A stretch of DNA of 41,985 nt. Origin: an uncultured Granulosicoccaceae bacterium (GTDB taxonomy: Bacteria; Pseudomonadota; Gammaproteobacteria; Granulosicoccales; Granulosicoccaceae). The translations under genes were made by a program, and so were the position numbers. This document shows positions 23,487 to 32,312 of the stretch, piece after piece. Under the pieces are notes generated by a model. The model did not search any database. It saw only the letters and a program-made list of their open reading frames with translations, and had not been told where the DNA came from. Every line of letters begins with the position of its first letter. Positions within the stretch are counted from its first letter, which is position 1. The DNA lies in assembly GCA_938041955.1 (NCBI GenBank), contig CALISD010000053.1:1-41985 (forward strand), written 5' to 3'.

Positions 23487-24671
23487 TTAAAGTGGCAGGT
23501 CTCCCGCTTTACCGAGTCCATATTTTGTAAATATCGGCCCGACTAATTCAAAAAACATCGTTGCCACCACTACCACTGGAATAATGGTGTCAGCGTATTG
23601 AGGGAACTGCGCTGACGCTATTAGTGCCATTCCCATTGCTACCCCTGCCTGTGGCAGCAACGCTCCCCCCATCCATTTTTTTACACTGTCACTACCTCCT
23701 GCCAGTACAGCGCCGGGCCAACAGCCTACGAGCCTGGCCAGGCTGCGAAGGGAAATATAGGCGATGATAGGTAGGGCGATAGCTGACAGCGTTGAAAGCT
23801 CAAGTGATGCACCGGTTAAGGTAAAAAACAACACCATAAAAGGCCACTCGATATCTTCAAGCTCATGGAACGGTCTTTCATGATGTTTGGCGAAATTGGT
23901 TACCACGACGCCCAACACCATCGCCGACAACAAAAACGACACGCCAATATATTGAGCAATACCACCACAAAGTAAAACCATGCCGAGTGCTTCGAGAAGG
24001 GTTGGTTGACCGGGTTTTACCCTCCCTACGGCGTACGACATGGGAATGCCGAGTGCGGTGCCGAGTATCGCCGCTCCTCCCAGCTCCCATAGTGAATACG
24101 CCACTATGTGCAGTGATGCTCCTTCACCGCTCAATGTCTTTGCTATAGCAAGTACGATGCTGAATACAATTAATCCCCAGGCGTCGTCAATGCCAACAAT
24201 CCCTTGTAACGTGTCGGTGAACTTACCCGCTGCTTTGTTTTCTTTGACTACGTCCATCGTTGCCGCAGGATCTGTGGCGGTAGCGATGCCACCGAGTAAC
24301 AGCGCTACAATGACAGGGATACCCATCAGCAGTAATCCACCGGTAACGACTAAAACCGTCGTTAGCACCACGCTGATTGAAACACCTAATACAACAGCAC
24401 CGTTTTCAATAGTGTTAGCGCGTGTGATTTTTCCACCGAGTAGGAACCCCACCAATAATAAAGATATATCGGTTATCAGTGGCATCCAGTCACTGGCGTT
24501 TTTCGGTAATAAATCGAATGCACCAGGCCCAAGCAGAAAACCGAAAAGAAAAAGTAGTGTCACGCGTGGCAGAGCTGTTTTTCTACCAAGAAAATCAGTA
24601 GCGAGGCCTAGCAGCAGCAGACTCCCAATGCCAACCAGTATAGTTGAGACGTCGGTTCCGAAATGATTCAT
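23487..24671 (-). CDS. CPA2-type cation:proton antiporter
   Basis: 394 residues, almost all membrane: about a dozen helices, no C-terminal RCK domain, unlike the Kef-type protein at 3746-5332. The Na_H_Exchanger core is visible, with TATDPAAT near residue 131 and the ion-site GIDDAWG near 160, where the adjacent Asp pair carries cation/proton exchange. Substrate likely Na+ or K+. It starts 20 bp after the CopA-type ATPase gene on the same strand, so the pair is co-transcribed, possibly with hsp20 ahead. Role in the island: pH and sodium or potassium homeostasis (inference). Confidence 0.88.
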   Translation of the reverse strand: MNHFGTDVSTILVGIGSLLLLGLATDFLGRKTALPRVTLLFLFGFLLGPGAFDLLPKNASDWMPLITDISLLLVGFLLGGKITRANTIENGAVVLGVSISVVLTTVLVVTGGLLLMGIPVIVALLLGGIATATDPAATMDVVKENKAAGKFTDTLQGIVGIDDAWGLIVFSIVLAIAKTLSGEGASLHIVAYSLWELGGAAILGTALGIPMSYAVGRVKPGQPTLLEALGMVLLCGGIAQYIGVSFLLSAMVLGVVVTNFAKHHERPFHELEDIEWPFMVLFFTLTGASLELSTLSAIALPIIAYISLRSLARLVGCWPGAVLAGGSDSVKKWMGGALLPQAGVAMGMALIASAQFPQYADTIIPVVVVATMFFELVGPIFTKYGLGKAGDLPL

Positions 24672-24691
24672 TGCAGTATCTGCCGTTGTAT

Positions 24692-27046
24692 TTAGAGCAC
24701 GAGCTTTCTCAGTCGCAGGGAATTGCTGATCACTGATACAGACGATAGGCTCATGGCCGCGGCGGCCAGCATAGGTGACATAACCGACCCGGTGAGCGGA
24801 TAAAGTATGCCTGCTGCCACGGGAATGCCGGCCGCGTTATAGGCGAATGCAAAGAACAGGTTTTGCCTGATGTTTTTGATCGTTGCCTGAGCCAGCTTCC
24901 TGGCCTTAACAATACCGGCTGGATCGCCTTTAAGTAAGGTGATGCCGGCACTTTCGACTGCCACATCAGAGCCGTCAGACATCGCGATGCCAACATCCGC
25001 GGCTGCCAGTGCCGGGGCATCATTGACGCCATCGCCTACCATAGCAACCGTGTAGCCTTGATCTTGCAGCGAGTGAATCAATGCCTGTTTTTGCGCTGGC
25101 AACAATCCGGCATGGACATCATCAATAGACAGCTTTGCAGCTACCACGGCAGCAGTGTGGGGGTTGTCACCGGTGGCGAGAATAATTTTTATGCCATCAT
25201 GCTGCAAAGCCTGTATCGCCGCTGCGGCGCTGGCTTTAATTTTATCCGCAACGCCAATCAGGCCCACCAGAGAACTACCCTTGGCAAGAAACATCACTGT
25301 CTTGCTACTGGATTGCAGCTCGACAGCGCGTGCAGCCAGTTGCGTGATATCAATGTTACATTCACGCATTAACTCTGTATTGCCAAAGGCCACTGTAGCG
25401 CCATCTACTACACCTACAATGCCTTTTCCGCTGACGTTATTAAATTCAGTCACGGGTAGCCGACTGGCATTTTGCTGTTGAGCGGCCTGAACTATGGCAT
25501 GGGCTAGCGGGTGCTGCGAATTTACTTCAAGGGCCGCCGCCAGTGCAATGATGTCATTTTCAGAAAAGCCCTCGATCGCTTCGCAGTCGGTTAGTGTTGG
25601 CTTGCCCTCTGTCAAAGTGCCGGTTTTATCAACAATCAATGCGTCTACCCGGGCCATCAATTCAAGAGAGGTTGCATCCCTTACCAGCACACCGCCCTGT
25701 GCGCCGCGCCCCATTGCAGTCATGACAGACATTGGGGTTGCCAGGCCAAGCGCACAAGGGCAGGCAATCACCAACACTGACACTGCAGATACGATCGCAA
25801 ACGGTAGCTGAGGCGAAGGACCAAAGAAAAGCCAAACGAGGAATGCAACGATGGCGATTAACACAACACCAGGTACAAACCAGCGTGCTACCCGGTCGGC
25901 CAGATTCTGTATCGGAGGGCGTGAGCGTTGTGCTTTACCCACCATCTCGATGATTTTCGCAAGTATGGTTTCCTGTCCGACTTTATTGGCAACAATGATC
26001 AGACTACCGTCACCATTAATGGTGCCTGCTGAGACTGGCGACTCGGCTGACTTAGCTACTGGTATCGGCTCACCGGTGATCATGCTTTCATCAATTGTTG
26101 AAATGCCGGATATCACCATACCGTCGACCGGCACGCTGTCTCCAGGCCGCAGACGAAGCTTGTTACCATCGACCACATGAGCCAGTGGTACATCGTATTC
26201 ACTACCATCCGGGTTTATCCGGCTGGCAAATTTTGGCGCAAGATTCAGTAACGCTCGAATCGCTTCACTGGTACGTGCCCTCGCCTTCAGTTCCAATATT
26301 TGACCCAGTAGTACGAGTACAATAACCACAGCTGCCGCTTCAAAATACACCGGCATATGACCGTTGTGCAGAAAGACTGAAGGAAACTGATCAGGGAACA
26401 GTACTGCTGCAAGGCTTACACCGTACGCTGCTGTCACGCCCAGGGTGATCAAAGTCCACATGTTTAAGTTCATAGACTTAAACGAGTCGATTCCTCGTTG
26501 AAAGAAAGGCAGTGCTACCCAAAAAACCACAGGCGTTGCGAGGAATAATTCTATCCAGACAGCCGTTCTTTCACCTAACCATGACCTGATTGGCAGGCCT
26601 GCCATCGGTCCCATGGAAATCAAAAATAAAGGAATGGTGAATAGCAACCCGACTCTGAATCTGCGGGTGAAATCAATTAACTCGGGGTTTTCCTCCGATA
26701 GCGTGACAGACATCGGCTCTAACGCCATGCCGCATATCGGGCAGGTACCGGGTGTGTCCTGAATGACTTCAGGGTCCATCGGACACGAATACCGGGTTTC
26801 GTCACTAGCGTTCTGGTTTACCAGATGATGTGACCCTGAAATATAGAACCACGGATCGACATTGAATCGCTTTTGGCAGCCGGCAGAGCAAAAAAAGTAG
26901 TTGACTCCCTGATATTCGGAAGCAGGGCTGCGTCCATCGCCATGGGCTTGCATGCCGCATACGGGATCTTTGACATCAGTTCGATGATCGCCTTTTGTCG
27001 GGTCGGTAGTTGGCGGTGAAACGTTTTTAGATACTGCGTTTTGCAC
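24692..27046 (-). CDS. Copper-type P1B ATPase with N-terminal YHS and heavy-metal-binding domains
   Basis: 784-residue inner-membrane metal efflux pump. The N-terminus has a YHS domain (DPVCGM at 27-32, C53 and C57) and a heavy-metal-binding motif (CPMDP at 88-92, CPICGM at 102-107) instead of the CxxC HMA domain of classical CopA. The core has TGE (324-326), CPC in the membrane (429-431), phosphorylation site DKTGT (473-477), the HP locus (SQHPLAHA) and GDGVNDAPAL. The CPC and YN/MSxS helices fit Cu(I) export. GTG start with GGGGA ahead. Lies downstream of hsp20 (126 bp with an intercistronic hairpin) and 20 bp before the antiporter. FNR-controlled copper ATPases of this group are often tied to cytochrome oxidase or NirK copper supply (inference here). 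Confidence 0.93.
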   Translation of the reverse strand: MQNAVSKNVSPPTTDPTKGDHRTDVKDPVCGMQAHGDGRSPASEYQGVNYFFCSAGCQKRFNVDPWFYISGSHHLVNQNASDETRYSCPMDPEVIQDTPGTCPICGMALEPMSVTLSEENPELIDFTRRFRVGLLFTIPLFLISMGPMAGLPIRSWLGERTAVWIELFLATPVVFWVALPFFQRGIDSFKSMNLNMWTLITLGVTAAYGVSLAAVLFPDQFPSVFLHNGHMPVYFEAAAVVIVLVLLGQILELKARARTSEAIRALLNLAPKFASRINPDGSEYDVPLAHVVDGNKLRLRPGDSVPVDGMVISGISTIDESMITGEPIPVAKSAESPVSAGTINGDGSLIIVANKVGQETILAKIIEMVGKAQRSRPPIQNLADRVARWFVPGVVLIAIVAFLVWLFFGPSPQLPFAIVSAVSVLVIACPCALGLATPMSVMTAMGRGAQGGVLVRDATSLELMARVDALIVDKTGTLTEGKPTLTDCEAIEGFSENDIIALAAALEVNSQHPLAHAIVQAAQQQNASRLPVTEFNNVSGKGIVGVVDGATVAFGNTELMRECNIDITQLAARAVELQSSSKTVMFLAKGSSLVGLIGVADKIKASAAAAIQALQHDGIKIILATGDNPHTAAVVAAKLSIDDVHAGLLPAQKQALIHSLQDQGYTVAMVGDGVNDAPALAAADVGIAMSDGSDVAVESAGITLLKGDPAGIVKARKLAQATIKNIRQNLFFAFAYNAAGIPVAAGILYPLTGSVMSPMLAAAAMSLSSVSVISNSLRLRKLVL

Positions 27047-27096
27047 TTCTAGTCCCCGTTATCGAATCTGTAACTCGTGAATTCAGTGTGTTGCTA

Positions 27097-27121
27097 CGGT
27101 CCGGTTAGTGCAACCGGACCG
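27097..27121 (-). repeat. 10-bp intercistronic hairpin between hsp20 and the copper ATPase gene
   Basis: CGGTCCGGTT-5 nt-AACCGGACCG, perfect. No T-run follows on either strand, so it is more likely an mRNA stability or processing element that sets different levels for hsp20 and the ATPase than a terminator. Confidence 0.65.
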
Positions 27122-27172
27122 ATACTTCAAGCACAGATCAACCACAGCCTGATCCTATATCCTATGTGTGAA

Positions 27173-27751
27173 TTAGCCGGTGGCCACTTCTTCCTTGTCT
27201 TTTACATTAGCTTTCCCGGCCGTTGGTTTTGTGGTTTGCTTGTTATCGCCACTGATAGTGTTGCCGTTTTTTATAGCTATTTTCTTTACTTTGTTGATTA
27301 CTTCAGCCGGCTTTTCTATTGTTAACGATAATATTCCAGCATTTAACTCAGCGTCTACTTTCTCAGTATCAGGATCAAAAGGCAGGCGAATTGTCCGCTT
27401 AAAACTGCCGCTGGATCTCTCTACAATCCGGTAGGATTTACCTTCGTCTTTTTTCTCCTCTTCTCGTTTACCGGTAATCGTCAGCAGATCCCCGTTCAAC
27501 TGCACTTCGACGTCTTCTTCGTTAACTCCTGGTATCTCTGCAGTAATTTCAAGTGCTTTTTCTGTTTCCGTGATATCTACATTTGGTGCTCGCAGGTAGT
27601 CGCCGCTGTCAGTGGCGTCCAGATCGCTCGTAACAGGCCGAAAATCATTGAACTGATCAAACACCCGTGTGATTTCCATTTGTAAATCCTTAAATGGATC
27701 AGGACGAAGTGTTTGCTTGCGAATTGAAGGGAAAAAGCTATTTACATTCAT
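27173..27751 (-). CDS. Small heat shock protein (Hsp20/alpha-crystallin)
   Basis: About 192 residues. Alpha-crystallin domain from about residue 50 to 145 with PNVDITETEKALEITAEIPGVNEEDVEVQL and the GKREEEK turn, then the domain's last strand GILSLTIEKP. The C-terminal tail is long, Lys/Thr-rich and polar. Acts as an ATP-independent holdase. Three ATGs in a row follow an AGGAG ribosome binding site; the third (27751) has the best spacing, while 27757 is the longest. A perfect FNR box lies 85 bp upstream, and VIT1/CCC1 is divergent. Confidence 0.94.
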   Translation of the reverse strand: MNVNSFFPSIRKQTLRPDPFKDLQMEITRVFDQFNDFRPVTSDLDATDSGDYLRAPNVDITETEKALEITAEIPGVNEEDVEVQLNGDLLTITGKREEEKKDEGKSYRIVERSSGSFKRTIRLPFDPDTEKVDAELNAGILSLTIEKPAEVINKVKKIAIKNGNTISGDNKQTTKPTAGKANVKDKEEVATG

Positions 27752-27829
27752 CATCATCTCCTGAGTGGTGGTTCATATACAGTGCTCGTCACTGTTGATG
27801 CATTTTTGATTAAACGTGTATACGGCCTA

Positions 27830-27843
27830 TTGATTTGAATCAA
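27830..27843 (-). promoter_or_regulatory. Perfect FNR/Dnr box upstream of hsp20
   Basis: TTGATttgaATCAA, 10 of 10 matches, centred 85 bp before the hsp20 start. A TTTAAT hexamer on the minus strand (27809-27814) sits near the expected -10. Confidence 0.8.
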
Positions 27844-27900
27844 TTTAAAACACGACCGTCGTAGAAGAGTTTCACTACACAAAACTGATTTTCGCCTTTA

Positions 27901-27914
27901 TTGATATCAGTCAA
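27901..27914 (+). promoter_or_regulatory. FNR/Dnr-like box upstream of VIT1/CCC1
   Basis: TTGATatcaGTCAA, 9 of 10 matches, centred 107 bp before the start at 28015. Confidence 0.6.
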
Positions 27915-27988
27915 GTTTTAGTACTGCATAAACGGCATCCTCGTTACCTACTCCTACCTTCACTTATTCTGGCTAAGCACAGACGAAG

Positions 27989-28018
27989 ATGACGAACGGT
28001 TTAAAAACACAATTATGA
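27989..28018 (+). CDS. Possible nine-codon leader peptide overlapping the VIT1/CCC1 start
   Basis: ATG at 27989 opens MTNGLKTQL and stops with a TGA whose first bases lie inside the VIT1/CCC1 ATG (28015-28017). The peptide begins with the same MTNGL as the downstream protein. The overlap suggests translational coupling, or that the true ribosome binding site lies further up; it may also be chance. Confidence 0.25.
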   Translation: MTNGLKTQL

Positions 28019-28740
28019 CTAATGGACTGGATCACGGGCATTCGCCACATGAGATAGAGAATCGTATCGCAGGCGCTAGTGATCGTAGCTTGTTGCGTGA
28101 TTTTGTTTACGGATCAATCGACGGTACTGTCACCACGTTTGCCATTATTTCAGGGGTGGCAGGTGCTGGATTGCCGCAAAGCGTTATCATCGTGCTGGGC
28201 CTTGCCAACGTTCTGGCCGATGGCTTTTCAATGGCCACAAGTAACTACTTAGGCACTCGCTCAGAACAGTTCAATCATCGGCGCATACGTGCTACTGAAC
28301 AACGACATATCCATGAATTCCCTGCGGGTGAAACAGCAGAACTCAAGTGTATTCTTTCGCGCCATGGACTAAAGGATGCAGACCTGGTCGACGCCACCGA
28401 GATCATTACCCGGCATGAATCCCTCTGGATCAACTTAATGCTTTCGGACGAATACGGACTTCCTCCCGGTGAACCCAAACCAGTTGCAGCAGCCGTAGCC
28501 ACTTTTATCGCATTCGTAGTATGCGGCGGCGCTGCGTTGTTGCCGTTTTTCGGGGAACCTCAAAACCCTTACCTTCTGTCCTGCATAATTGCCGGGCTGA
28601 CGTTTTTTATCGTCGGTGCGTTAAAGGCCCGATGGACGGCAGAGTCATGGATAAAATCGGCCTTGCAGACGACACTGCTGGGAGGAATTGCCGCGATAAT
28701 CGCGTTTTCAGCGGGAAGCGTGGTAACTAGATTTGCCTAA
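28015..28740 (+). CDS. VIT1/CCC1-family metal ion transporter
   Basis: 241 residues. Begins with a His-containing polar tail, then the family signature LLRDFVYGSIDGTVTTFAIISGVAGAGL (about 27-54) with the G-x-x-D-G motif, a second helix, a polar metal-binding loop rich in Glu and His (about 85-140) and three C-terminal helices. Members move Fe2+ or Mn2+ out of the cytoplasm. Divergent from hsp20, with its own FNR-like box. Weak ribosome binding site; see the possible leader peptide. Iron or manganese detoxification under low oxygen is a reasonable inference. Confidence 0.9.
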   Translation: MTNGLDHGHSPHEIENRIAGASDRSLLRDFVYGSIDGTVTTFAIISGVAGAGLPQSVIIVLGLANVLADGFSMATSNYLGTRSEQFNHRRIRATEQRHIHEFPAGETAELKCILSRHGLKDADLVDATEIITRHESLWINLMLSDEYGLPPGEPKPVAAAVATFIAFVVCGGAALLPFFGEPQNPYLLSCIIAGLTFFIVGALKARWTAESWIKSALQTTLLGGIAAIIAFSAGSVVTRFA

Positions 28741-28816
28741 GCAATGCGCTTGCGGTTAGGTCACTTATGGGGTTGCGTTATTAGTAAAGAACAGTTTTGC
28801 AAGAGGTGTTTGTACC

Positions 28817-28840
28817 AGCCAGTTGCCAACCTGGCTATTT
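28817..28840. terminator. Weak terminator-like hairpin in the convergent gap
   Basis: AGCCAG-8 nt-CTGGCT followed by ATTTT on the + strand, 76 bp after the VIT1/CCC1 stop and touching the end of the response regulator gene. The stem is short. Confidence 0.35.
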
Positions 28841-29571
28841 TAGGTGACTTGCAGTGTAAACAAATAGCCTGAGCCGCGAACGGTTTTGATGAGCTGTTGA
28901 TCGCCTTCAAGGGTGAGCTTCTTTCGTAGCCTTGCGACCTGATTGTCTATTGTTCGGTCATTGGGCAGCCATTCGTTGCCCTTAAGCGTGTCCATGATTT
29001 GATCGCGGCTGAGGACCTTGCGCGGGCTTTTAACAAACATGTGCAGCAGATCGAATTCACCAGTGGTTAGTGGAACAAGATTGCCGTCAGTATCGTGAAG
29101 TTCACGGGTAATACAGTTCAATACCCAACGATCAAACTGCAACTCTTCGCCGCTTTCTGTAGAAGCAGACGATGGAGTAGACTGCGGTTGCGCCACGGGC
29201 TGGTATCTTCGCAGAACGGCGCGAACACGGGCCACCACTTCGCGTAGTTCAAACGGTTTACTGATGTAGTCGTCGGCACCAATCTCCAGCCCGACAACCG
29301 TATCGATCAAGTCGCCCTTGCCACTGACCATGATAATTGGCACTTGAGCTTCAGATCTGATTGCACGAGCGAGCTCAAGACCGTCTTCGCCTCCGAGTGA
29401 TAGATCCAGAGTAATCAGGTCAATATCGTTGTTGCGCAGCAGGTCAAGCGTTTGCGCACTATTCTCTGCCTCAAGAACCTGAAAGGTTTCGCGCTCGAGA
29501 CATCGGCGTAGTAGCTTGCGGATCGGCGCTTCGTCATCAACGACGAGTATTTTCTGATTTGACTCAATCAC
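28840..29571 (-). CDS. OmpR/PhoB-family response regulator, orphan
   Basis: 243 residues. Receiver domain with acidic pocket D12/D13, phosphoacceptor D56 and K105; then a Ser/Gln-rich linker (about 122-140) and an OmpR-type winged helix (LTTGEFDLLHMF, RTIDNQVARLRKKL, GSGYLF). All functional residues are present. No sensor kinase gene is adjacent, so the partner is elsewhere. The target genes are not evident; the exporter operon starts 4.5 kb away. No FNR box precedes it. Confidence 0.93.
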   Translation of the reverse strand: MIESNQKILVVDDEAPIRKLLRRCLERETFQVLEAENSAQTLDLLRNNDIDLITLDLSLGGEDGLELARAIRSEAQVPIIMVSGKGDLIDTVVGLEIGADDYISKPFELREVVARVRAVLRRYQPVAQPQSTPSSASTESGEELQFDRWVLNCITRELHDTDGNLVPLTTGEFDLLHMFVKSPRKVLSRDQIMDTLKGNEWLPNDRTIDNQVARLRKKLTLEGDQQLIKTVRGSGYLFTLQVT

Positions 29572-29891
29572 AAAAATAAAAACTCGATAGCCGTACCACC
29601 AGCGTGCTTTGTTGATCTTTCCATGGTTCTACTTTCATCATGAATTGCCGGCATTGATTGCAAACTGCTGTTTGATTTGATGTGACTGCCCATCATAGTG
29701 AGCAATCCTGTCTTAGTCCAACTCCGGCAATAACCGTAAAATTACAAGCGCTTAGTATAAGCTTACAGCACACCGGCCAACGTCGAGACAGGAAAAATAA
29801 GCGTTACTAAAGGTAACGAGCGTCACAGGTACAGACATATTTTCGGTTTTTTTAAAACCGCAACCAATAGGTAGGATACCTACAGAGCAGA
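29572..29891. other. 320-bp gap between the response regulator and the exporter operon
   Basis: No gene. It holds three short palindromes at 29802-29818 (CGTTAC/GTAACG), 29844-29860 (CGGTTTT/AAAACCG) and 29868-29882 (TAGGTA/TACCTA), downstream of the exporter operon. They may form its mRNA 3' end, but none is a standard terminator. The response regulator promoter must lie at the left side. Confidence 0.4.
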
Positions 29892-31091
29892 TCACTCTGC
29901 CCGTAGTGCGTCGACAGGCAACATTGCAGCGGCGCCCCGTGCAGGTAATACCCCTGCTATCAGCCCGATTATCAACGCCACTGACTCCGCCAAGGTGACG
30001 TAAAACAACGATGTCTGGACTGGAAGTGCCGGAATCACCAGATGAAGCAGTTGCGCCCCGCCCAGGCCGATAAGCAAACCGAAAAAACCACCGAGTGCGG
30101 CTAACAATACAGCTTCACCAAGAAACAGTTGTAAGACCTGCGAGCGCTTTGCACCCAGAGCCCGTAAAAGGCCGATTTCATTGGTGCGTTCGCGTACGGC
30201 GATGGTCATGATGGTGAATATACCGATACCACCTACTACCAGCGATATGGCTCCGAGGCCCGCGACGGCTGTAGTTAACACACCGAGGATTGAATCAAGT
30301 GTCTCCATCATCTGTTGTTGAGTGACAATGGTGACATCGTCACTGCCGTGTCTTGCCTGCAGTAGTCGCTTGGCGCTTGCGATCACCTCGTCCACTGGTG
30401 CGGCGTCGGCATAGAGCAGATTAACTTCCATGAGCGATTGGCTGTTAAACAGCTCCATTGCCCGCGCCAGAGGCAAATAGACCGTATCGTCAAGATCAAT
30501 ACCCAGCATCTGACCTTTGGCCTGCATCACACCAACGACCCGGTATCGATTGCCGCCAATGCGAATAAACTTGCCTAATGGATTGACATCACCAAACAGT
30601 TCGTGGCGCATCTTACTGCCCAGCACTGCGGTGGGTCGGGGAAAGTGCGGATTGTCGTCAGGTAGAAAGCTACCCGCAGCTACAGCAAAGGAAAACGCCT
30701 CCGGAAAGGCGGGACTGGTGCCATATACGGTGCTGCGACGTTGGCGACGATTGCCTTCAATCTCGGCATTTCCGACCACAAAACCGACAACGGCCTCGAT
30801 ATGTGGCAGACGTGCTAGTGCAAGGGAGTCGTCAAGGGTCAGCGGTCTGGTGGTATTGATTGCGCCAATAGAACTGCCCATGGTGGCCGTCTTTCCCGGT
30901 TGAATTTGCACAATCGTGGTGCCGAACTGGGTAAACTGGGATACAACAAACTGGTTGATACCCTCACCAATAGAAGTAAGTAATACTACTGCAGCGATAC
31001 CAATAGCGATGCCGAGCGTGGTCAAAATGCTGCGAACCCGATTATCAGTAATCGAACTAAATGTCAGTTTTGTAAAATCTTTGATCTGCAT
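29892..31091 (-). CDS. MacB/FtsX-type ABC permease (second permease)
   Basis: 399 residues. One N-terminal transmembrane helix, a large periplasmic MacB_PCD domain (about 45-240), and three C-terminal helices of the FtsX domain, including the signature REIGLLRALGAKRSQVLQLFL-like segment. This is the mechanotransmission (type VII) ABC architecture used by MacB, LolCDE and similar exporters, which push substrates from the periplasm rather than through the membrane. It starts 12 bp after the first permease and ends the operon. No outer-membrane channel gene is visible. Confidence 0.92.
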   Translation of the reverse strand: MQIKDFTKLTFSSITDNRVRSILTTLGIAIGIAAVVLLTSIGEGINQFVVSQFTQFGTTIVQIQPGKTATMGSSIGAINTTRPLTLDDSLALARLPHIEAVVGFVVGNAEIEGNRRQRRSTVYGTSPAFPEAFSFAVAAGSFLPDDNPHFPRPTAVLGSKMRHELFGDVNPLGKFIRIGGNRYRVVGVMQAKGQMLGIDLDDTVYLPLARAMELFNSQSLMEVNLLYADAAPVDEVIASAKRLLQARHGSDDVTIVTQQQMMETLDSILGVLTTAVAGLGAISLVVGGIGIFTIMTIAVRERTNEIGLLRALGAKRSQVLQLFLGEAVLLAALGGFFGLLIGLGGAQLLHLVIPALPVQTSLFYVTLAESVALIIGLIAGVLPARGAAAMLPVDALRAE

Positions 31092-31103
31092 ACTGACGCC
31101 CTC

Positions 31104-32312
31104 CTAGTGTTTTGCCAGTGAGGCGATGGGATCTAGCGCAGCGGCTTGGCGCGCGGGCAAAATACCGAATACAAGCCCGGTAATAAACGCTACCAGTACA
31201 CCTGCGCCGACCGCCCACACCGGCGGGAACATATCGAGTATCGGGTAATAGGTTGACACCAGCCAACAGGCGGTTAACCCGACCCCTACCCCGATGAGCG
31301 CGCCGAATAATGACAACATCGCTGATTCGGTCAGGAACAGCCATACAATTTGCGCTGGTGAAGCTCCGAGTGCCTTTAACAAACCGACTTCCCCGGTTCT
31401 CTGTGAAACACTTACTAACATCACATTCATAATTAATACGCCGGCCACCGCCAGACTGATTGCGGCAATACCTGCGACGGTCAGCGTCAGTGCGTTAAAA
31501 ATGGTGTTGAATGTTTCATGCACTGCATCCTGCGTAATTACTGTGGCATCGTCCTCGCCGTGATGTCGCGCTTTTAAGGTGTTTGTTACAAACGTAGAAA
31601 TGGCAGGTATTGAATCAGGGTGGTTACTTTCAATCATGATTCTGAAAATGCTGTCTGTATTAAACAATCTCATTGCCGATGCGACAGGAACAATTATCGA
31701 TTCGTCGACAGTCATGCCAAAGGTGCTGGGTGCGTGATCAAGAACACCGATAACACGGAAACGGCTCTCACCAATCCTTAAGAATTGTCCGACTGAAGAT
31801 TCCGGGCCGAACAACTCGGATTCTATTTTGCGGCCGATCACGCATACAGGACTGGCATGTTGCCAGTTGCCGGTCGGTAGAAAGCTGCCCTTGTACATTT
31901 GCCATTCACGCAGCGGCAACATTTCGGCTGTTGTGCCTTGCACAACAGATTCACGCTCCAATCCGGCACGGTTAACGCTGGCCGCACCAATCACCATGGG
32001 TGCGACGCGGGACACTGAAGGGTGGCGGGTAAGTGCTTGCGCGTCTGCTATGGTTATCGGTCGTGTCGTCCCACCGAAACTGGCACTCATCGCACCGCCG
32101 GTGGTCTCTGATTTGCCGGGTAGTACAAACACCAGATTGGTTCCGAGACTTGCGAACTCACGCGTCACATAGCGCCTGGCGGCTTCACCGAGACCGATAA
32201 GCAGGATCACAGAGGTCACGGCTATTGCAACTGCCAGCAGCATTAATGCGGTTCTTGATCGGGCTCGTTCGATCGAGATAAAAGAATAACGAATGATATC
32301 GCGGGTCTTCAT
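31104..32312 (-). CDS. MacB/FtsX-type ABC permease (first permease)
   Basis: 402 residues, same architecture as its neighbour: N-terminal helix, MacB_PCD periplasmic domain, three C-terminal helices with TGEVGLLKALGASPAQIVWLFL. The two permeases are homologous but clearly diverged, so they likely form a heterodimer. The start overlaps the ATPase stop by 4 bases (ATGA), a sign of translational coupling. Confidence 0.92.
   Translation of the reverse strand: MKTRDIIRYSFISIERARSRTALMLLAVAIAVTSVILLIGLGEAARRYVTREFASLGTNLVFVLPGKSETTGGAMSASFGGTTRPITIADAQALTRHPSVSRVAPMVIGAASVNRAGLERESVVQGTTAEMLPLREWQMYKGSFLPTGNWQHASPVCVIGRKIESELFGPESSVGQFLRIGESRFRVIGVLDHAPSTFGMTVDESIIVPVASAMRLFNTDSIFRIMIESNHPDSIPAISTFVTNTLKARHHGEDDATVITQDAVHETFNTIFNALTLTVAGIAAISLAVAGVLIMNVMLVSVSQRTGEVGLLKALGASPAQIVWLFLTESAMLSLFGALIGVGVGLTACWLVSTYYPILDMFPPVWAVGAGVLVAFITGLVFGILPARQAAALDPIASLAKH

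Noticed and set aside
24040..24666. 208-codon open frame on the + strand
   Set aside because: It is antisense to the CPA2 antiporter coding region; composition (Ser, Pro, Thr rich) is typical of a shadow frame and it has no ribosome binding site.
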